A DNA stretch of 64,000 bases from Pseudanabaena galeata CCNP1313 (GTDB lineage Bacteria > Cyanobacteriota > Cyanobacteriia > Pseudanabaenales > Pseudanabaenaceae). The position numbers and the translations under genes were made by a program. How positions within the stretch are numbered: the first letter of the stretch is position 1; the number at the start of each line of letters is the position of its first letter. Positions 1 through 8,563 of this stretch are shown one piece after another. The notes below the pieces were generated by a model that did not search any database, was not told where the DNA came from, and saw only the letters and a program-made list of their open reading frames with translations. Where the stretch lies: the NCBI RefSeq assembly GCF_029910235.1, contig NZ_CP112874.1:868001-932000 (forward strand), in the 5' to 3' direction.

Positions 1-106
1 AAAATACAGGGTTTAGGAAGTCCATAGCGGTTTTCTTAAATATGATTAATAAATCAAACAAAATTCTAGAGTTATTCTAGCAAGCATCGCTACTCAAAAA
101 ATCTTT

Positions 107-163
107 AAAACCCAGAAAATTAAAGAGGGGCGCTTTGCGCCCCTCTTTAATTTTCTGGGTTTT
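107..163. repeat. Long intergenic palindrome
   Basis: A 57-base perfect palindrome centred on position 135, with 28-base arms running from AAAACCCAGAAAATTAAAGA into a GC-rich tip (GGGGCGC-ttt-GCGCCCC). It lies upstream of the TPR gene. The first 230 bases of the window hold no gene I can support. The GC tip with AT-rich arms ending in GGGTTTT is the pattern shared by most intergenic palindromes in this window. Confidence 0.85.
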
Positions 164-248
164 GTGAAAACCTAAAATCGGTTTTGATAAAGAAGCGCTA
201 TCATTTGAAATATATTCAAAACATTCAGAATTGGTAAGAGTTATACCT

Positions 249-1142
249 GTGCGTCATCGAATTTGGTTGTTGGCAATACTTGCATCAGTTAGCGTTGGAG
301 CCTCTCCACTACGCGCTCAAGCTCTTCTGCCCCACACAACAAGGATTAATTTTGGAAACTTAGAAGAGCAAGCGCTCAACTTGGCAAGGGAAGCCGCTCA
401 ACTTGCTCAATTTGAGCAGTACGATTTGGCATTACCTCGCGCTCGTTTAGCCGCACAACTAGCGCCCAAAGCATTTCAAACTCAAGGCATTCTTGGCAGC
501 ATCTATCTTCGTAAAGAGCAATACGCCGAAGCCATTACGGCTTTGAAATTGGCGCATAATCTCAAAAAAGATGAGCCGACGATTTTATTCAGTTTGGGAG
601 CTGCCTATCTCCGCAATAAAAATTATCCCGAAGCAATTAGTAACCTCAAACAAGGACTAACCCTTGAGCCAAAAGCTGCCACAGCGATGTTTGACCTCGG
701 CAATGCTTACTTTTTGACCAAACGTTATGACGAAGCAGTGACTATCTACAATGATGTCCTCGTAATCGATAACAAGTTTTGGGCTGCTACTAATAACATC
801 GGTCTAGTTGAGTATGAACGCGGCAATGTCGATCAGGCGATCGCGAAATGGCAAAACTCGCTCAAGCAAGCCGAAAAAATTGAATTTCTCGCGGCTGAGC
901 CAACCCTCGCCCTTGCCACAGCTTTTTATCGCAAAGGCGATCGCACTAAAGCTGTTGAGCTAGCTGTAGAAGCGATGAAAATCGATCCTCGCTATGGCAA
1001 AATTCCCCATTTAGTTGAAAATCTCTGGGGCGATCGGCTTATTGCCGATGTAAAAGTAGTCTTAGCGCAGCCTCAAGTCAAGCAAATTTTAGCTGAGAGC
1101 GATCTCGCTACTCGCCAAGTACCCATAATTCGCCGCAATTAA
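249..1142 (+). CDS. Exported tetratricopeptide repeat protein
   Basis: The reading frame is open from a TTG at 231, but the GTG at 249 has an AAGAG ribosome-binding-like stretch about ten bases upstream and puts a clean signal peptide at the N-terminus (basic RHR, hydrophobic IWLLAILASVSVG, then A-Q-A cleavage near residue 25), so I prefer 249 (297 aa). The mature part is a run of TPR helices from about residue 40 to 250, with typical units such as LGNAYFLTKRYDEAVTIYN and IGLVEYERGNVDQAIAKW. TPR arrays are protein-binding scaffolds; an extracytoplasmic location (periplasm or thylakoid lumen) follows from the signal peptide. No catalytic domain is visible and the partner is unknown. It is followed directly by a strong hairpin. 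Confidence 0.8.
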   Translation: MRHRIWLLAILASVSVGASPLRAQALLPHTTRINFGNLEEQALNLAREAAQLAQFEQYDLALPRARLAAQLAPKAFQTQGILGSIYLRKEQYAEAITALKLAHNLKKDEPTILFSLGAAYLRNKNYPEAISNLKQGLTLEPKAATAMFDLGNAYFLTKRYDEAVTIYNDVLVIDNKFWAATNNIGLVEYERGNVDQAIAKWQNSLKQAEKIEFLAAEPTLALATAFYRKGDRTKAVELAVEAMKIDPRYGKIPHLVENLWGDRLIADVKVVLAQPQVKQILAESDLATRQVPIIRRN

Positions 1143-1201
1143 TCCAAGATCAAAAAAAGAAAGCCACACAAAGTGTGGCTTTCTTTTTTTTGATCTTGGA
1201 T
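1142..1201. terminator. Hairpin behind the TPR gene
   Basis: A 60-base near-perfect inverted repeat starts at the stop codon region of the TPR gene. The arms contain GAAAGCCACAC / GTGTGGCTTTC followed by a T8 run, so on the plus strand it reads as a rho-independent terminator. Confidence 0.8.
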
Positions 1202-1215
1202 GAGCAATTTATCCC

Positions 1216-1440
1216 AATTCACAAAAGTGCGACCACACTTTTGTGAATTAACGCCAGTTCGACAAAAGCGAAAAATGGTAAGAATCGCTAAGCGATTCTT
1301 ACCATTTTTCGCCATTTGCGTCGTGCTTCGCACGACGCAAATGGCGATATCGAACTAACGTTGAATTAAAAACCAAATCCAGTAAAGGCTTTCAAAACAC
1401 AAATGGCTTAGCCATTTTTAATCCCAAAACACTTTGGGAT
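1216..1440. repeat. Cluster of palindromic elements before ndhD
   Basis: The 300 bases between the TPR gene and ndhD contain no gene. They hold an inverted repeat with AATTCACAAAAGTG arms (1216-1249); an element at about 1251-1362 made of two back-to-back palindromes (1268-1312 and 1311-1345) with outer CAGTTCGA / TCGAACT ends; and AATGGC-TTA-GCCATT plus AATCCCAAA-ACAC-TTTGGGATT palindromes (about 1400-1440) that reach the ndhD stop. The double-palindrome element recurs in inverted order at 10765-10873. Confidence 0.75.
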
Positions 1441-3146
1441 TAGTTTTTGCTTGATACAATTGCTTTAACCTTAACTTCAGAAATTCTTGGGAAATAAGAT
1501 TGCTCTGCAAAAGTCCCATTATCCCTGATCAAAGCAACCTGCTCATGGGCAAGGCGCATCTGAGAATTGATCGCAGTCGTTGTTGCATCGTAGAGGTTCG
1601 TAGCCATTTTGGGATAAGCACCGATCGCAATAATTGGTACTAAGAAGCAAACTGCAATAAATACTTCGCGAGGTCGGGCATCGCTAAATTCAGCTTCACT
1701 AGGCAAAATGCAATTTGTACCGAAACAAACTACATCTTGGTTACCTTGAGCCTTGAGGCTAATGTCCGAAATATCGCAGGATGGATTGATATCACAGGTA
1801 GGATTCGCATCGGAAGCGTAGAAAATCTGACGCAACATCGACAGCAAATAAATCGGTGTAAGAATCACGCCAACTGCGGCTAAAAACACCGTCACTGTAC
1901 GGAAGGTAGAGCTATAAACATCACTGGAAGTCATCCCGACAAAGATCGAGATTTCGCTAGCAAACCCACTCATCCCAGGAAGGGCAAGGGAAGCCAATGC
2001 GCCAACAGTAAATAGGGCAAATACCTTAGGCATTACTTTCCCGATATAACCCATCTCTGTCATTAACATCGTGTGGGTGCGATCGTAAGTTACACCTGCG
2101 AGGAAGAACAACACAGAAGCAATTAAGCCGTGAGAAATCATTTGCAACATCGCACCACTGATTCCCAAGTCCGTGAACGAGGCAATGCCGATTAGCACAA
2201 ATCCCATGTGTGAGACCGATGAAAATGCAAGGCGGCGTTTCATATTGACTTGGGCAAAGGAATTCACTGCACCATAAACAATATTGATGACACCGAGCAT
2301 TGCTAAAACTGGCGCAAAGTAAACATGGGCATGGTCAAGTAATCCCATATTCAGACGGATTAGACCATAACCACCCATTTTCAGTAATACACCAGCCAAA
2401 ATCATCGATACGGGAGAAGATGCTTCCCCGTGGGCATCAGGCAACCAAGTGTGGAGAGGGAAAATTGCGAGTTTGACACCAAAGGCAATTAATAAACCTG
2501 CATAAAGTGGAAGTTCTAAGGCAATAGGGAAATCTTTGAGAGCTAGCTCAGCCATGTCAAAGGTGAGGTTATTGCCATAGAGCGCCATCGCTAAGCCAGC
2601 AACTAGGATGAAAATAGATGCGGCGGCGGTATAAAGCAAAAATTTGGTAGCTGCGTACTGGCGTTTCTGACCTCCCCAGATCGAAACGAGTAGATAGACG
2701 GGAATTAGCTCAACTTCCCACATGATGAAGAACAGCAATAAATCTTGGGCGACAAATACACCGATTTGCGCGGAGTATAGAACCAACATCAGGAAGTAAA
2801 ACAGACGCGGTTTGATGTTAACTTGCCATGCCGCGAAGATAGAAAGAGTGGTGACAAGTCCAGCCAGTAGAACTAGAGGTGCGGAGATGCCATCGACCGA
2901 AACTGCCCAACTAAGACCTAATTGGGGTATCCAAGTGTACTTTTCCGTGAGTTGAAATGTCGCGCTGCTCGGATCGTAGTTCTTCCAGAAGGCATAGCAC
3001 ATCAAAATGAAGTCAGCGATGCCTACGCCTAATGCATACCAACGTACAGTTTTGCCTTCTTTGTCGGGCAGTATGGGTATGAGTAAGGAACCTACGAGGG
3101 GCAGCAGGACGATCGCGGTAAGCCAAGGAAATTGGGCTGATGTCAT
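1440..3146 (-). CDS. ndhD: NAD(P)H-quinone oxidoreductase subunit 4 (NdhD)
   Basis: This 568-aa polytopic membrane protein is the proton-pumping NdhD subunit of the cyanobacterial NDH-1 complex in the thylakoid membrane, used in respiration and cyclic electron flow. The proton-antiporter family core is plain: the [12 protein letters not shown] segment (Glu144), Lys225 in [27 protein letters not shown] (about 235-247) and Lys256 in [10 protein letters not shown]. About 14 membrane helices fit the length. Between the last helices is a hydrophilic loop with Cys451, Cys457, Cys474 and Cys479 (VCFGTNC), which I recall as a feature of D1/D2-type NdhD proteins rather than the CO2-uptake D3/D4 types; that subtype call is tentative. 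No other ndh gene lies nearby. The start is the ATG giving MTSAQFPWL. Confidence 0.95.
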   Translation of the reverse strand: MTSAQFPWLTAIVLLPLVGSLLIPILPDKEGKTVRWYALGVGIADFILMCYAFWKNYDPSSATFQLTEKYTWIPQLGLSWAVSVDGISAPLVLLAGLVTTLSIFAAWQVNIKPRLFYFLMLVLYSAQIGVFVAQDLLLFFIMWEVELIPVYLLVSIWGGQKRQYAATKFLLYTAAASIFILVAGLAMALYGNNLTFDMAELALKDFPIALELPLYAGLLIAFGVKLAIFPLHTWLPDAHGEASSPVSMILAGVLLKMGGYGLIRLNMGLLDHAHVYFAPVLAMLGVINIVYGAVNSFAQVNMKRRLAFSSVSHMGFVLIGIASFTDLGISGAMLQMISHGLIASVLFFLAGVTYDRTHTMLMTEMGYIGKVMPKVFALFTVGALASLALPGMSGFASEISIFVGMTSSDVYSSTFRTVTVFLAAVGVILTPIYLLSMLRQIFYASDANPTCDINPSCDISDISLKAQGNQDVVCFGTNCILPSEAEFSDARPREVFIAVCFLVPIIAIGAYPKMATNLYDATTTAINSQMRLAHEQVALIRDNGTFAEQSYFPRISEVKVKAIVSSKN

Positions 3147-3775
3147 GTCAATGAGAATAAATACTTACTCTAAGGAATGTTAAGCATTGTACTAAACTTT
3201 ACAAAGTTTTAAGCATTATTCTTTTCGATAGCTATCATTAGAAACAACAAAAATATTTTATTTTCTCACAACTTTTTTTATATAAGTAGCTCACCATAAT
3301 TCAAGCCTAAAACCTAGAAAGCTATCCCGCCGCCCGCTACGCGGGCGGGATAGCTTTCTAGGTTTTTAGTTTACTTAAGCCTAGCTACTTACATTGCTAT
3401 ATCAACCCATCTACAGCAATTACCGATCAAAGAGCCACAAGAAAAAAATAAAAGCGTTGCAAAGCAACGCTTTTATTTTTTTCTTGGTTTGGATTTGAGC
3501 GCAAATCGTTGTAATCGCACAAATAAAATAGGATGGCTATAGCAATTGTCATAATGAGAACGCTTTTTGTTATTTCCATCGCCCTTGGCGATGGAAATAA
3601 CAAAATCACGTCAGTTCGCTTTCGTCGTATGAAGCACGCCGCAAATGGCGATATCGAACTCACGTTAAAATCGGTTTTATATTGAGAATTGCTAGATCCA
3701 GATGACCGTACTTACCGAACCGTGACGATTAGTGACATAATGTACAGGAAAACTTAGGATAAAACTGATACTGCT
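3147..3775. repeat. Gene-free 630-base stretch with palindromic elements
   Basis: No supportable gene. It contains a 58-base perfect palindrome at 3309-3366 (AAAACCTAGAAAGC arms, GCGGGC tip); an element at 3412-3513 bounded by TACAGCAAT and ATCGTTGTA around a palindrome at 3438-3486 (AAGCGTTGC-aaa-GCAACGCTT); a palindrome at 3565-3605 (TTTTGTTATTTCCATCGCC arms); and half of the CAGTTCG/TCGAACTCACGTT element at 3608-3666. The last 100 bases should hold the ebfC promoter, but I cannot point to a convincing -35/-10 pair. Confidence 0.75.
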
Positions 3776-4114
3776 ATGTCAGAGGGAAAAGGATTTGGCT
3801 TTGGTTTAGGCAAAATGAAAGAAGCCTTCCAAAAAGCCCAGCAAATTCAAGAAGGCGCTAAAAAGCTGCAAGAAGAATTAGATGAATTACGTTTAACTGG
3901 TGAATCGGGTGGTGGTTTGGTAAAAATCACTCTAAGCGGCAACCAAGAACCTCAAAGTGTGGAAATCGCTCCTGAAGCTTTGAATGAAGGCGCAGAAGTT
4001 TTATCAGACTTGGTACTTGCAGCCCTCAAGGATGCTTATCAGCTTTCTACTGGCACAATGAAACAAAAAATGGAAGATCTCACTGGTGGCTTAGGTTTGC
4101 CCGCAGGTTTCTAA
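3776..4114 (+). CDS. ebfC: YbaB/EbfC family nucleoid-associated protein
   Basis: A 112-aa protein of the YbaB/EbfC family, small dimeric DNA-binding proteins associated with the nucleoid. The N-terminus is Gly/Lys-rich ([25 protein letters not shown]). A long charged helix follows (residues about 15-42), then the family core [20 protein letters not shown] and a helical tail ending GLGLPAGF. Length and domain order match the family (about 105-115 aa). It is preceded by a long repeat-filled gap and followed by two small plus-strand genes, with a small hairpin-like repeat at 4165-4205 in between. Confidence 0.92.
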   Translation: MSEGKGFGFGLGKMKEAFQKAQQIQEGAKKLQEELDELRLTGESGGGLVKITLSGNQEPQSVEIAPEALNEGAEVLSDLVLAALKDAYQLSTGTMKQKMEDLTGGLGLPAGF

Positions 4115-4283
4115 ATTCTCAAGCAGTATTTTCGGTAGTCCTAAAAAGGAAATGATTTATGTGCGTAATGATAGACAGCGCGAAGCGCAGCCTATCATTA
4201 CCTTTTTAGCATTACCGTATTTTCAATCAGTTTACTTTGTACACTGATTGAAAAAAAACTAAAGATTTTTATTTGATATTTTT

Positions 4284-4529
4284 ATGATTAACAACCCCGC
4301 TTTGCGCGTTCAGCGCCGCAACCAACCCGCAGCACTCATCCCTACACAACAGGAAGTTTCTATTCTTGATTGGCTAGAGTCCACAGGGCGCTTAATTGCT
4401 AGAGAAGGTACTGAGTCGAGCTTAAAGTTTGATGATGAAGCTGAAGAATTAAGTGAATTGATGTTAGGCGATGACCCTAATTACATCGATGATGACGACG
4501 ACGACAATGATGACGACGATATTGATTAG
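4284..4529 (+). CDS. DUF3134 family protein with poly-Asp tail
   Basis: An 81-aa protein that I recognise as DUF3134, a cyanobacterial family of unknown function, from its N-terminal half (NPALRVQRRNQPAALIPTQQ followed by ILDWLESTGRLIAREG). The C-terminal 20 residues are almost wholly aspartate with a few Asn, Ile and Tyr, giving a very acidic disordered tail. No enzymatic motif is visible. A hairpin at 4531-4562 separates it from the next gene. Confidence 0.8.
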   Translation: MINNPALRVQRRNQPAALIPTQQEVSILDWLESTGRLIAREGTESSLKFDDEAEELSELMLGDDPNYIDDDDDDNDDDDID

Positions 4530-4530
4530 A

Positions 4531-4562
4531 CATAAAAAATGCGGCTAGCCGCATTTTTTATG
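4531..4562. terminator. Short terminator-like palindrome
   Basis: CATAAAAAATGCGGC / GCCGCATTTTTTATG, a perfect inverted repeat with a T6 run, one base after the DUF3134 stop codon. It ends eight bases before the start codon of the next gene, so it may act on both sides. Confidence 0.75.
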
Positions 4563-4569
4563 AGGTGAT

Positions 4570-4800
4570 ATGACCAAAAAACAAAAATTTCCGCATTTGA
4601 TTGGGTCTAAATGGACGGCGATGCAAGAAACCTTCGGGTGGCGACATTTTGTGGTAGTCAATCGCAAAAATGAAGGAGATTTAGTTTTTGCAGAGATCAA
4701 AGCAGCTTGTGATGATTCTGTAAGGTTTTGGCTCAATGCTAAAGCTCTAAAGAGGCGATCGCTTTGGCTACCTGGTTGGAAAACATTACAGGAAATGTAA
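4570..4800 (+). CDS. TIGR02450 family Trp-rich protein
   Basis: A 76-aa protein with five tryptophans (W15, W24, W54, W66, W70) in the order SKWTA, GWRHF, RFWLNAK, LWLPGWK. This pattern is that of the TIGR02450 Trp-rich small proteins common in cyanobacteria; the function is not known. The start is supported by a GAGGTGAT ribosome-binding site immediately upstream. It is convergent with the following minus-strand gene, with a shared palindrome between them. Confidence 0.85.
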   Translation: MTKKQKFPHLIGSKWTAMQETFGWRHFVVVNRKNEGDLVFAEIKAACDDSVRFWLNAKALKRRSLWLPGWKTLQEM

Positions 4801-4807
4801 AATCCCC

Positions 4808-4844
4808 AAAGAAAGAGAGAGCGCAAAGCGCTCTCTCTTTCTTT
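4808..4844. terminator. Bidirectional terminator palindrome
   Basis: AAAGAAAGAGAGAGCGC-aaa-GCGCTCTCTCTTTCTTT, a perfect palindrome between two convergent genes. It ends immediately at the stop codon of the minus-strand gene. Confidence 0.8.
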
Positions 4845-5948
4845 TTAAGCTGTAGCTAGAGCTTTAATATTCATTAACTTTAGGAAGCGATCAAAGTTAA
4901 AGTGTTTTGCCATCATGTCGCAAATGCTTGTTACTTTCACTCCCTCATGCAAGCGTACTTGACCCAGACAGCCCTCGATAATACTGACCGTGCTAAGAGT
5001 GTCTTTGCTGACTGAGAGGATTGGCACACCTAATTCCATGGCTTTATGGGCGACATCATCACTAATAAAAGGACGACCTGTCAAAATTAAGCAGTTTGTT
5101 GATGTTTCTAGGGCTGCAAACTGGAGATCGATGCGGCTACTGCCAGTAATTACAGCTTTGTTAAAGGACTTGCGGAAATAGCTTTGAGCGGAGTTGACAT
5201 CCATCGCCCCAATTTTGAGTTCCTCAACCATGATTTTGCCTAAATCAATATTTTCAGGACGGCAGAGGACGTTTGCCCCCAGTTGCTCGATAATTTCCGC
5301 GACGCTGACACTTCGCAAAGTGCGATTCTCTGGCATGAGCGCAAATACGGGAATGCCTTGATTTTCAAGATAAGGGTGGAGAATCTCCAACGATGTTTCA
5401 TACTGCTCATCAGGAATGTCATTGATCACCACTCCTAATAGGCGATCGCCAAAGCGTCGTTTTGCCATCAAGATATGGTCAACCACTAACAACGAGCCAA
5501 ATCGCATGACTAACAAAATAGGCGCTTCGAGTTGATCAGCCATTTCCTCTAGGGAAAGCCCAAAGATCGCGCCTTCAGCCGTATTAGCAGGGGCTTCTAA
5601 AAGTACGAGATCGCCTTCAATTAATTTTTTATACTCATCCAACTTAGTGCTGTAATCAGATGTATCTTCACCAGATAGGCGATGTTGGAGGGCAGATCTG
5701 TCGAGATTCAGTAGAGTGGGTCGCAAAAGGGATTGCGGCAAATTTAGCGCTTGCTTAATAAATTCCACATCAGCTTCAGTGCGTTCGGCTGATTCGGGTA
5801 ATTCTTTGGTCGTAAAAGTACCTATTGGCTTACCATAGCCAATCTTGTAACCTTTAGCTTGCAAGTTATATGTTAATCCCAAAATTGTTGCTGATTTTCC
5901 ACTGCCTGATCGGGTGGAACCAATCAGCAAATGCTTAGCCTGTGGCAC
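4845..5948 (-). CDS. BioD-like ATPase with DRTGG domain (phosphotransacetylase family protein)
   Basis: A 367-aa protein. The N-terminal part (about 1-200) is a dethiobiotin-synthetase-like P-loop domain: the Walker A GSTRSGSGKSA starts at residue 11, and the switch-like region GYGKPIGTF follows. The C-terminal half (about 215-330) resembles the DRTGG domain found in regulatory parts of some phosphotransacetylases (GRPFISDDVAHKAMELGVPIL). The catalytic PTA domain is absent, so despite the usual database name it is unlikely to make acetyl phosphate. It is more likely a nucleotide-binding regulator, but this is an inference. It stands alone, about 150 bases from folP. Confidence 0.8.
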   Translation of the reverse strand: MPQAKHLLIGSTRSGSGKSATILGLTYNLQAKGYKIGYGKPIGTFTTKELPESAERTEADVEFIKQALNLPQSLLRPTLLNLDRSALQHRLSGEDTSDYSTKLDEYKKLIEGDLVLLEAPANTAEGAIFGLSLEEMADQLEAPILLVMRFGSLLVVDHILMAKRRFGDRLLGVVINDIPDEQYETSLEILHPYLENQGIPVFALMPENRTLRSVSVAEIIEQLGANVLCRPENIDLGKIMVEELKIGAMDVNSAQSYFRKSFNKAVITGSSRIDLQFAALETSTNCLILTGRPFISDDVAHKAMELGVPILSVSKDTLSTVSIIEGCLGQVRLHEGVKVTSICDMMAKHFNFDRFLKLMNIKALATA

Positions 5949-6107
5949 GTCTTGCCCTCTAAAAAATGATTACAAACTTTACTGGATTGTATTAAAGCCT
6001 ACATCCTGTTTGGCTATTGTAACTGATGGACTGTTACGGATACTTTTTGATATTGACAGTTATGCATGAAGATTATGCAATATATCGATAAGTACTCAAA
6101 ATCTATT

Positions 6108-6983
6108 TTATCGATATATTGCATCACTGATTTGACAAGCATCAAATATTTCCTTGGGATCATGTACTCGTAAGATATCTGCGCCCCCTGCAATACAGGC
6201 TGTACAGGCGGCAATGGTTCCAAATAAGCGATCTTTAGGATCGGGGCGATCGCAAAGTTTACCAATAAAACTTTTACGTGATACTCCCATTAACAAGGGT
6301 GCGCCAATTTCTTGAAAGGTTGGCAAATTTCTTAAAAGTTGAAGATTATGTTCAGTAGTTTTACCAAAACCAATTCCTAGATCGATCGCAATTAAATCTT
6401 TTGGGATGCCACAAGCTTTGGCGACCAAAATCGCATCGGCAAGAAATTGCTTCACATCCTTTACCACATCGCGATATTTAGGATTTTCTTGCATCGTGCG
6501 TGGTTCTCCTTGCATATGCATCAAAAAAATTGGTATTTGCAGCTTTCCTACGAGAGGTAACATTTCAGAATCAAATCTGCCTGCGGACACATCGTTGAGC
6601 ATATCTGCCCCTACGGCGATCGCGGCTTTAGCGACACTTGCCTTGACTGTATCAACGGAGATGGGTAATTGGGGATATTCAGCCCGAACTGCTTCGATGA
6701 TCGGCAAAATGCGATCGTTTTCTTCTTCAGCACTCACTGGCTGAGCATTAGGTCTCGTCGATTCGCCACCAATATCGAGAATGTCAATATAAGGCAGCAT
6801 TTGCGCGACTTGTTTTAAAGCTGCATCCCGTGAATTATATTGACCGCCATCGCTAAAACTATCGGGTGTAACGTTCAAAATGCCCATTAGGTATGTGCGA
6901 TCGCCCCAAATAAATTGGCGATCGCGAATTACCCAATTAGTTAATTTAGTTGAGTTAGCAGTCTTGCTTGTGCTTGGATTCAA
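6108..6983 (-). CDS. folP: Dihydropteroate synthase
   Basis: A 291-aa enzyme of folate synthesis that joins p-aminobenzoate to the pterin pyrophosphate. All family motifs are present in order: MGILNVTPDSFSDGG (about 34-48), DIGGESTRP (pterin-binding), SVDTVKASVA, DMLNDVSAG, FLMHMQGEPRTMQ, IDLGIGFGKT, LMGVSRKSFIG (sulfonamide/pABA loop) and the C-terminal RVHD. The extra N-terminal 25 residues before VIRDRQFIWG are Ser/Thr-rich and could indicate a later start, but no better start codon is evident. The ORF ends at a short AT-rich repeat (TATCGATATATTGCAT). Confidence 0.95.
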   Translation of the reverse strand: MNPSTSKTANSTKLTNWVIRDRQFIWGDRTYLMGILNVTPDSFSDGGQYNSRDAALKQVAQMLPYIDILDIGGESTRPNAQPVSAEEENDRILPIIEAVRAEYPQLPISVDTVKASVAKAAIAVGADMLNDVSAGRFDSEMLPLVGKLQIPIFLMHMQGEPRTMQENPKYRDVVKDVKQFLADAILVAKACGIPKDLIAIDLGIGFGKTTEHNLQLLRNLPTFQEIGAPLLMGVSRKSFIGKLCDRPDPKDRLFGTIAACTACIAGGADILRVHDPKEIFDACQISDAIYR

Positions 6984-7023
6984 TGTTTACACCTCAGAAA
7001 TTTTTACAGCGCTTGGTGCTATC

Positions 7024-7060
7024 AATTAAAGAGGAGGCGCTTTGCGCCTCCTCTTTAATT
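7024..7060. terminator. Palindrome at the end of the peroxiredoxin gene
   Basis: AATTAAAGAGGAGGCGC-ttt-GCGCCTCCTCTTTAATT, perfect arms of 17 bases, overlapping the first base of the peroxiredoxin stop codon. It has the usual GCGC tip of this genome's palindromes and should terminate the minus-strand transcript. Confidence 0.75.
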
Positions 7061-7514
7061 AGATGTCCGCGAGAACTTGAGCGGGATGGGGTTCGGCTTT
7101 GACGGCGAGATAAATTTTCTCGATTTTACCTTCTGGATCGATCACAAAGGTATTGCGGAAGATACCCATATACTCTTTTCCCATCATTTGTTTTTTGCCA
7201 TAGCTCTCGTAGGCTGTGGCAACTTGAGCATCGACATCACAAAGCAACGGGAAAGGTAAGTCAAACTTCTCTGTAAACTTTTGGTGGGACTTAGCATCAT
7301 CGGTGCTAACACCAAAAATCAAGGTGTTTTTTGCTTGAAACTGAGCGTAGTTATCGCGAAAACCACAAGCTTCCTTGGTGCATCCAGGGGTGTTATCACG
7401 GGGATAAAAATATAGAACAACCCGCTTACCTTTGAGACTAGAAAGGGTCACAATATTGCCGTGGGTATCAGCCACGCTAAAATCTGGGGCGCGATCGCCA
7501 ACATTCAAAGCCAT
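7059..7514 (-). CDS. bcp: Thiol peroxidase, BCP/PrxQ type
   Basis: A 151-aa peroxiredoxin that reduces H2O2 and organic hydroperoxides with electrons from thioredoxin. The active site is FYPRDNTPGCTKEACGFRD, with the peroxidatic Cys45 and, five residues on, the resolving Cys50, the PrxQ/BCP arrangement. The thioredoxin fold runs the full length (APDFSVAD at the start, NTFVIDPEGKIEKIY near the end). The length is normal for the family. It is likely cytoplasmic as there is no signal peptide. It lies upstream of folP in the same direction, with a palindrome between, so co-transcription is doubtful. Confidence 0.93.
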   Translation of the reverse strand: MALNVGDRAPDFSVADTHGNIVTLSSLKGKRVVLYFYPRDNTPGCTKEACGFRDNYAQFQAKNTLIFGVSTDDAKSHQKFTEKFDLPFPLLCDVDAQVATAYESYGKKQMMGKEYMGIFRNTFVIDPEGKIEKIYLAVKAEPHPAQVLADI

Positions 7515-7599
7515 AGATATTCTTTATAATTTGTATCCAAAACATATTATGAAGCACGACAGCCTCTGAGGAATTCCCAACTTTTGCAACCATAGCGAG

Positions 7600-7735
7600 A
7601 CAAGGGGCTTAAGCCCCTTGTTCTTTAAGTAGCTAGGTATAATCAATTACAAGCCAAACCCGTAAAGTTGCGCCCCGCAGGGGCGCAACTTTACGGGTTT
7701 GGTAATTTGTTTTGCACAGGTACTTAAAAGTAGCC
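7600..7735. repeat. Palindromes including a family-C element
   Basis: A small palindrome (7600-7621, ACAAGGGGCTTAAGCCCCTTGT) is followed by an element at about 7625-7735. That element centres on the 49-base palindrome 7654-7702 (CCAAACCCGTAAAGTTGCG arms) and is flanked by TTAAGTAG...TAATCAATTAC. The same flank and centre recur in inverted orientation at 59700-59796 and more loosely at 45241-45336 and 61045-61140. Confidence 0.75.
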
Positions 7736-7818
7736 ATTTTTACTGGGTTTGCAAAAACTGTGCTTTGTGTAATGATCTTTGGGAGTTAAACGCAAATGCA
7801 ACTTTTTGCACAAAACCT

Positions 7819-8460
7819 GTGAATCCTTGGATCAGTTTGTTGCAGCAGCATCGCATTATCGCCGTTATTCGTGCAGATAATGTTGTGACTGCACGGGAAA
7901 TGGCCCTTGCCGCCGCCGCAGGTGGGATTAAGCTGATCGAAATTGCTTGGAATACCGATCGCGCCGAATCACTGATTCCCAAATTGCAGCAGGAGTTACC
8001 TGATTGCAAAATCGGGACAGGCACGGTTTTAGATATTGATAGTGTAGAAAGGGCGATTGGCTGTGGTTGTAGCTTTCTTTTTACCCCTCATACCAATCCT
8101 GAACTGATTGCCAAGGGTGTCGAAAGTAATATTCCTGTAATTGCGGGGGCGCTGACACCGACGGAAATAATTACGGCTTGGCAGGCTGGAGCAGCCGCAG
8201 TTAAGGTTTTTCCCATTAAGGTGTTTGGTGGTGTTGAGTATCTAAAATGCTTACAGCCCGTGTTGCGCGATATTCCGTTAATTCCGACGGGCGGGATTAC
8301 GATTCAAAATGCTGATCAATTTCTGGCGGCTGGGGCGATCGCGGTGGGCATTTCTAGCCATTTATTTTCACCAGAGGCGATCGCTGAAGATGACTGGACG
8401 ACGATTATTGCAAGATCGCAAACTTTAATTCAAAAAGTTCAACCATTTCAAAATCAATAG
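7819..8460 (+). CDS. eda: 2-dehydro-3-deoxy-phosphogluconate (KDPG) aldolase
   Basis: The frame is open from 7699, but the first 40 codons read as unrelated Cys-rich sequence. The GTG at 7819 gives a 213-aa protein starting VNPWISLLQQHRIIAVIRAD, which matches the family length, so I place the start there. KDPG aldolase splits 2-keto-3-deoxy-6-phosphogluconate into pyruvate and glyceraldehyde 3-phosphate (Entner-Doudoroff route). Visible signatures are IAVIRAD, KLIEIAWNTDRA (catalytic Glu), GTGTVLD, FLFTPHTNPEL, GALTPTEI and AAAVKVFPIK, where the Schiff-base lysine lies, then IPTGGI near the end. No gnd, zwf or edd gene is adjacent. Confidence 0.9.
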   Translation: MNPWISLLQQHRIIAVIRADNVVTAREMALAAAAGGIKLIEIAWNTDRAESLIPKLQQELPDCKIGTGTVLDIDSVERAIGCGCSFLFTPHTNPELIAKGVESNIPVIAGALTPTEIITAWQAGAAAVKVFPIKVFGGVEYLKCLQPVLRDIPLIPTGGITIQNADQFLAAGAIAVGISSHLFSPEAIAEDDWTTIIARSQTLIQKVQPFQNQ

Positions 8461-8525
8461 TGTGTCGAGCTTTGCACGACACACAAACCCAAAAGAGAGT
8501 TGCGCCGCAACTCTCTTTTGGGTTT
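8461..8525. terminator. Two palindromes behind KDPG aldolase
   Basis: TGTGTCG...CGACACA (8461-8483) starts at the base after the stop codon. It is followed by a 41-base perfect palindrome (8485-8525) with AAACCCAAAAGAGAGTTGCG arms. Termination of eda is the likely role. Confidence 0.7.
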
Positions 8526-8563
8526 TGCTTTAACATGACTAGCGACAGCTATAAAATTAATTT

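Noticed and set aside
1139-1333. 64-codon minus-strand frame
   Set aside because: It lies wholly in a terminator and palindromic repeats; the protein has no family resemblance and its symmetry follows from the DNA repeats.
3427-3663. 78-codon minus-strand frame
   Set aside because: It consists of intergenic palindromes; no ribosome-binding site and no coding character.
4165-4205. Possible tRNA-like or riboswitch structure from the inverted repeats
   Set aside because: The stem ATGATAG/CTATCAT with a GCGCGAAGCGC centre fits the genome's palindromic repeats; no T-loop, anticodon stem or riboswitch core is visible.
4845-5948. Identification as phosphate acetyltransferase
   Set aside because: Only the BioD-like and DRTGG regulatory domains are present; the catalytic PTA domain is absent.
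6014-6265. 83-codon minus-strand frame overlapping the end of folP
   Set aside because: It overlaps the conserved end of folP in another frame and has no family features.
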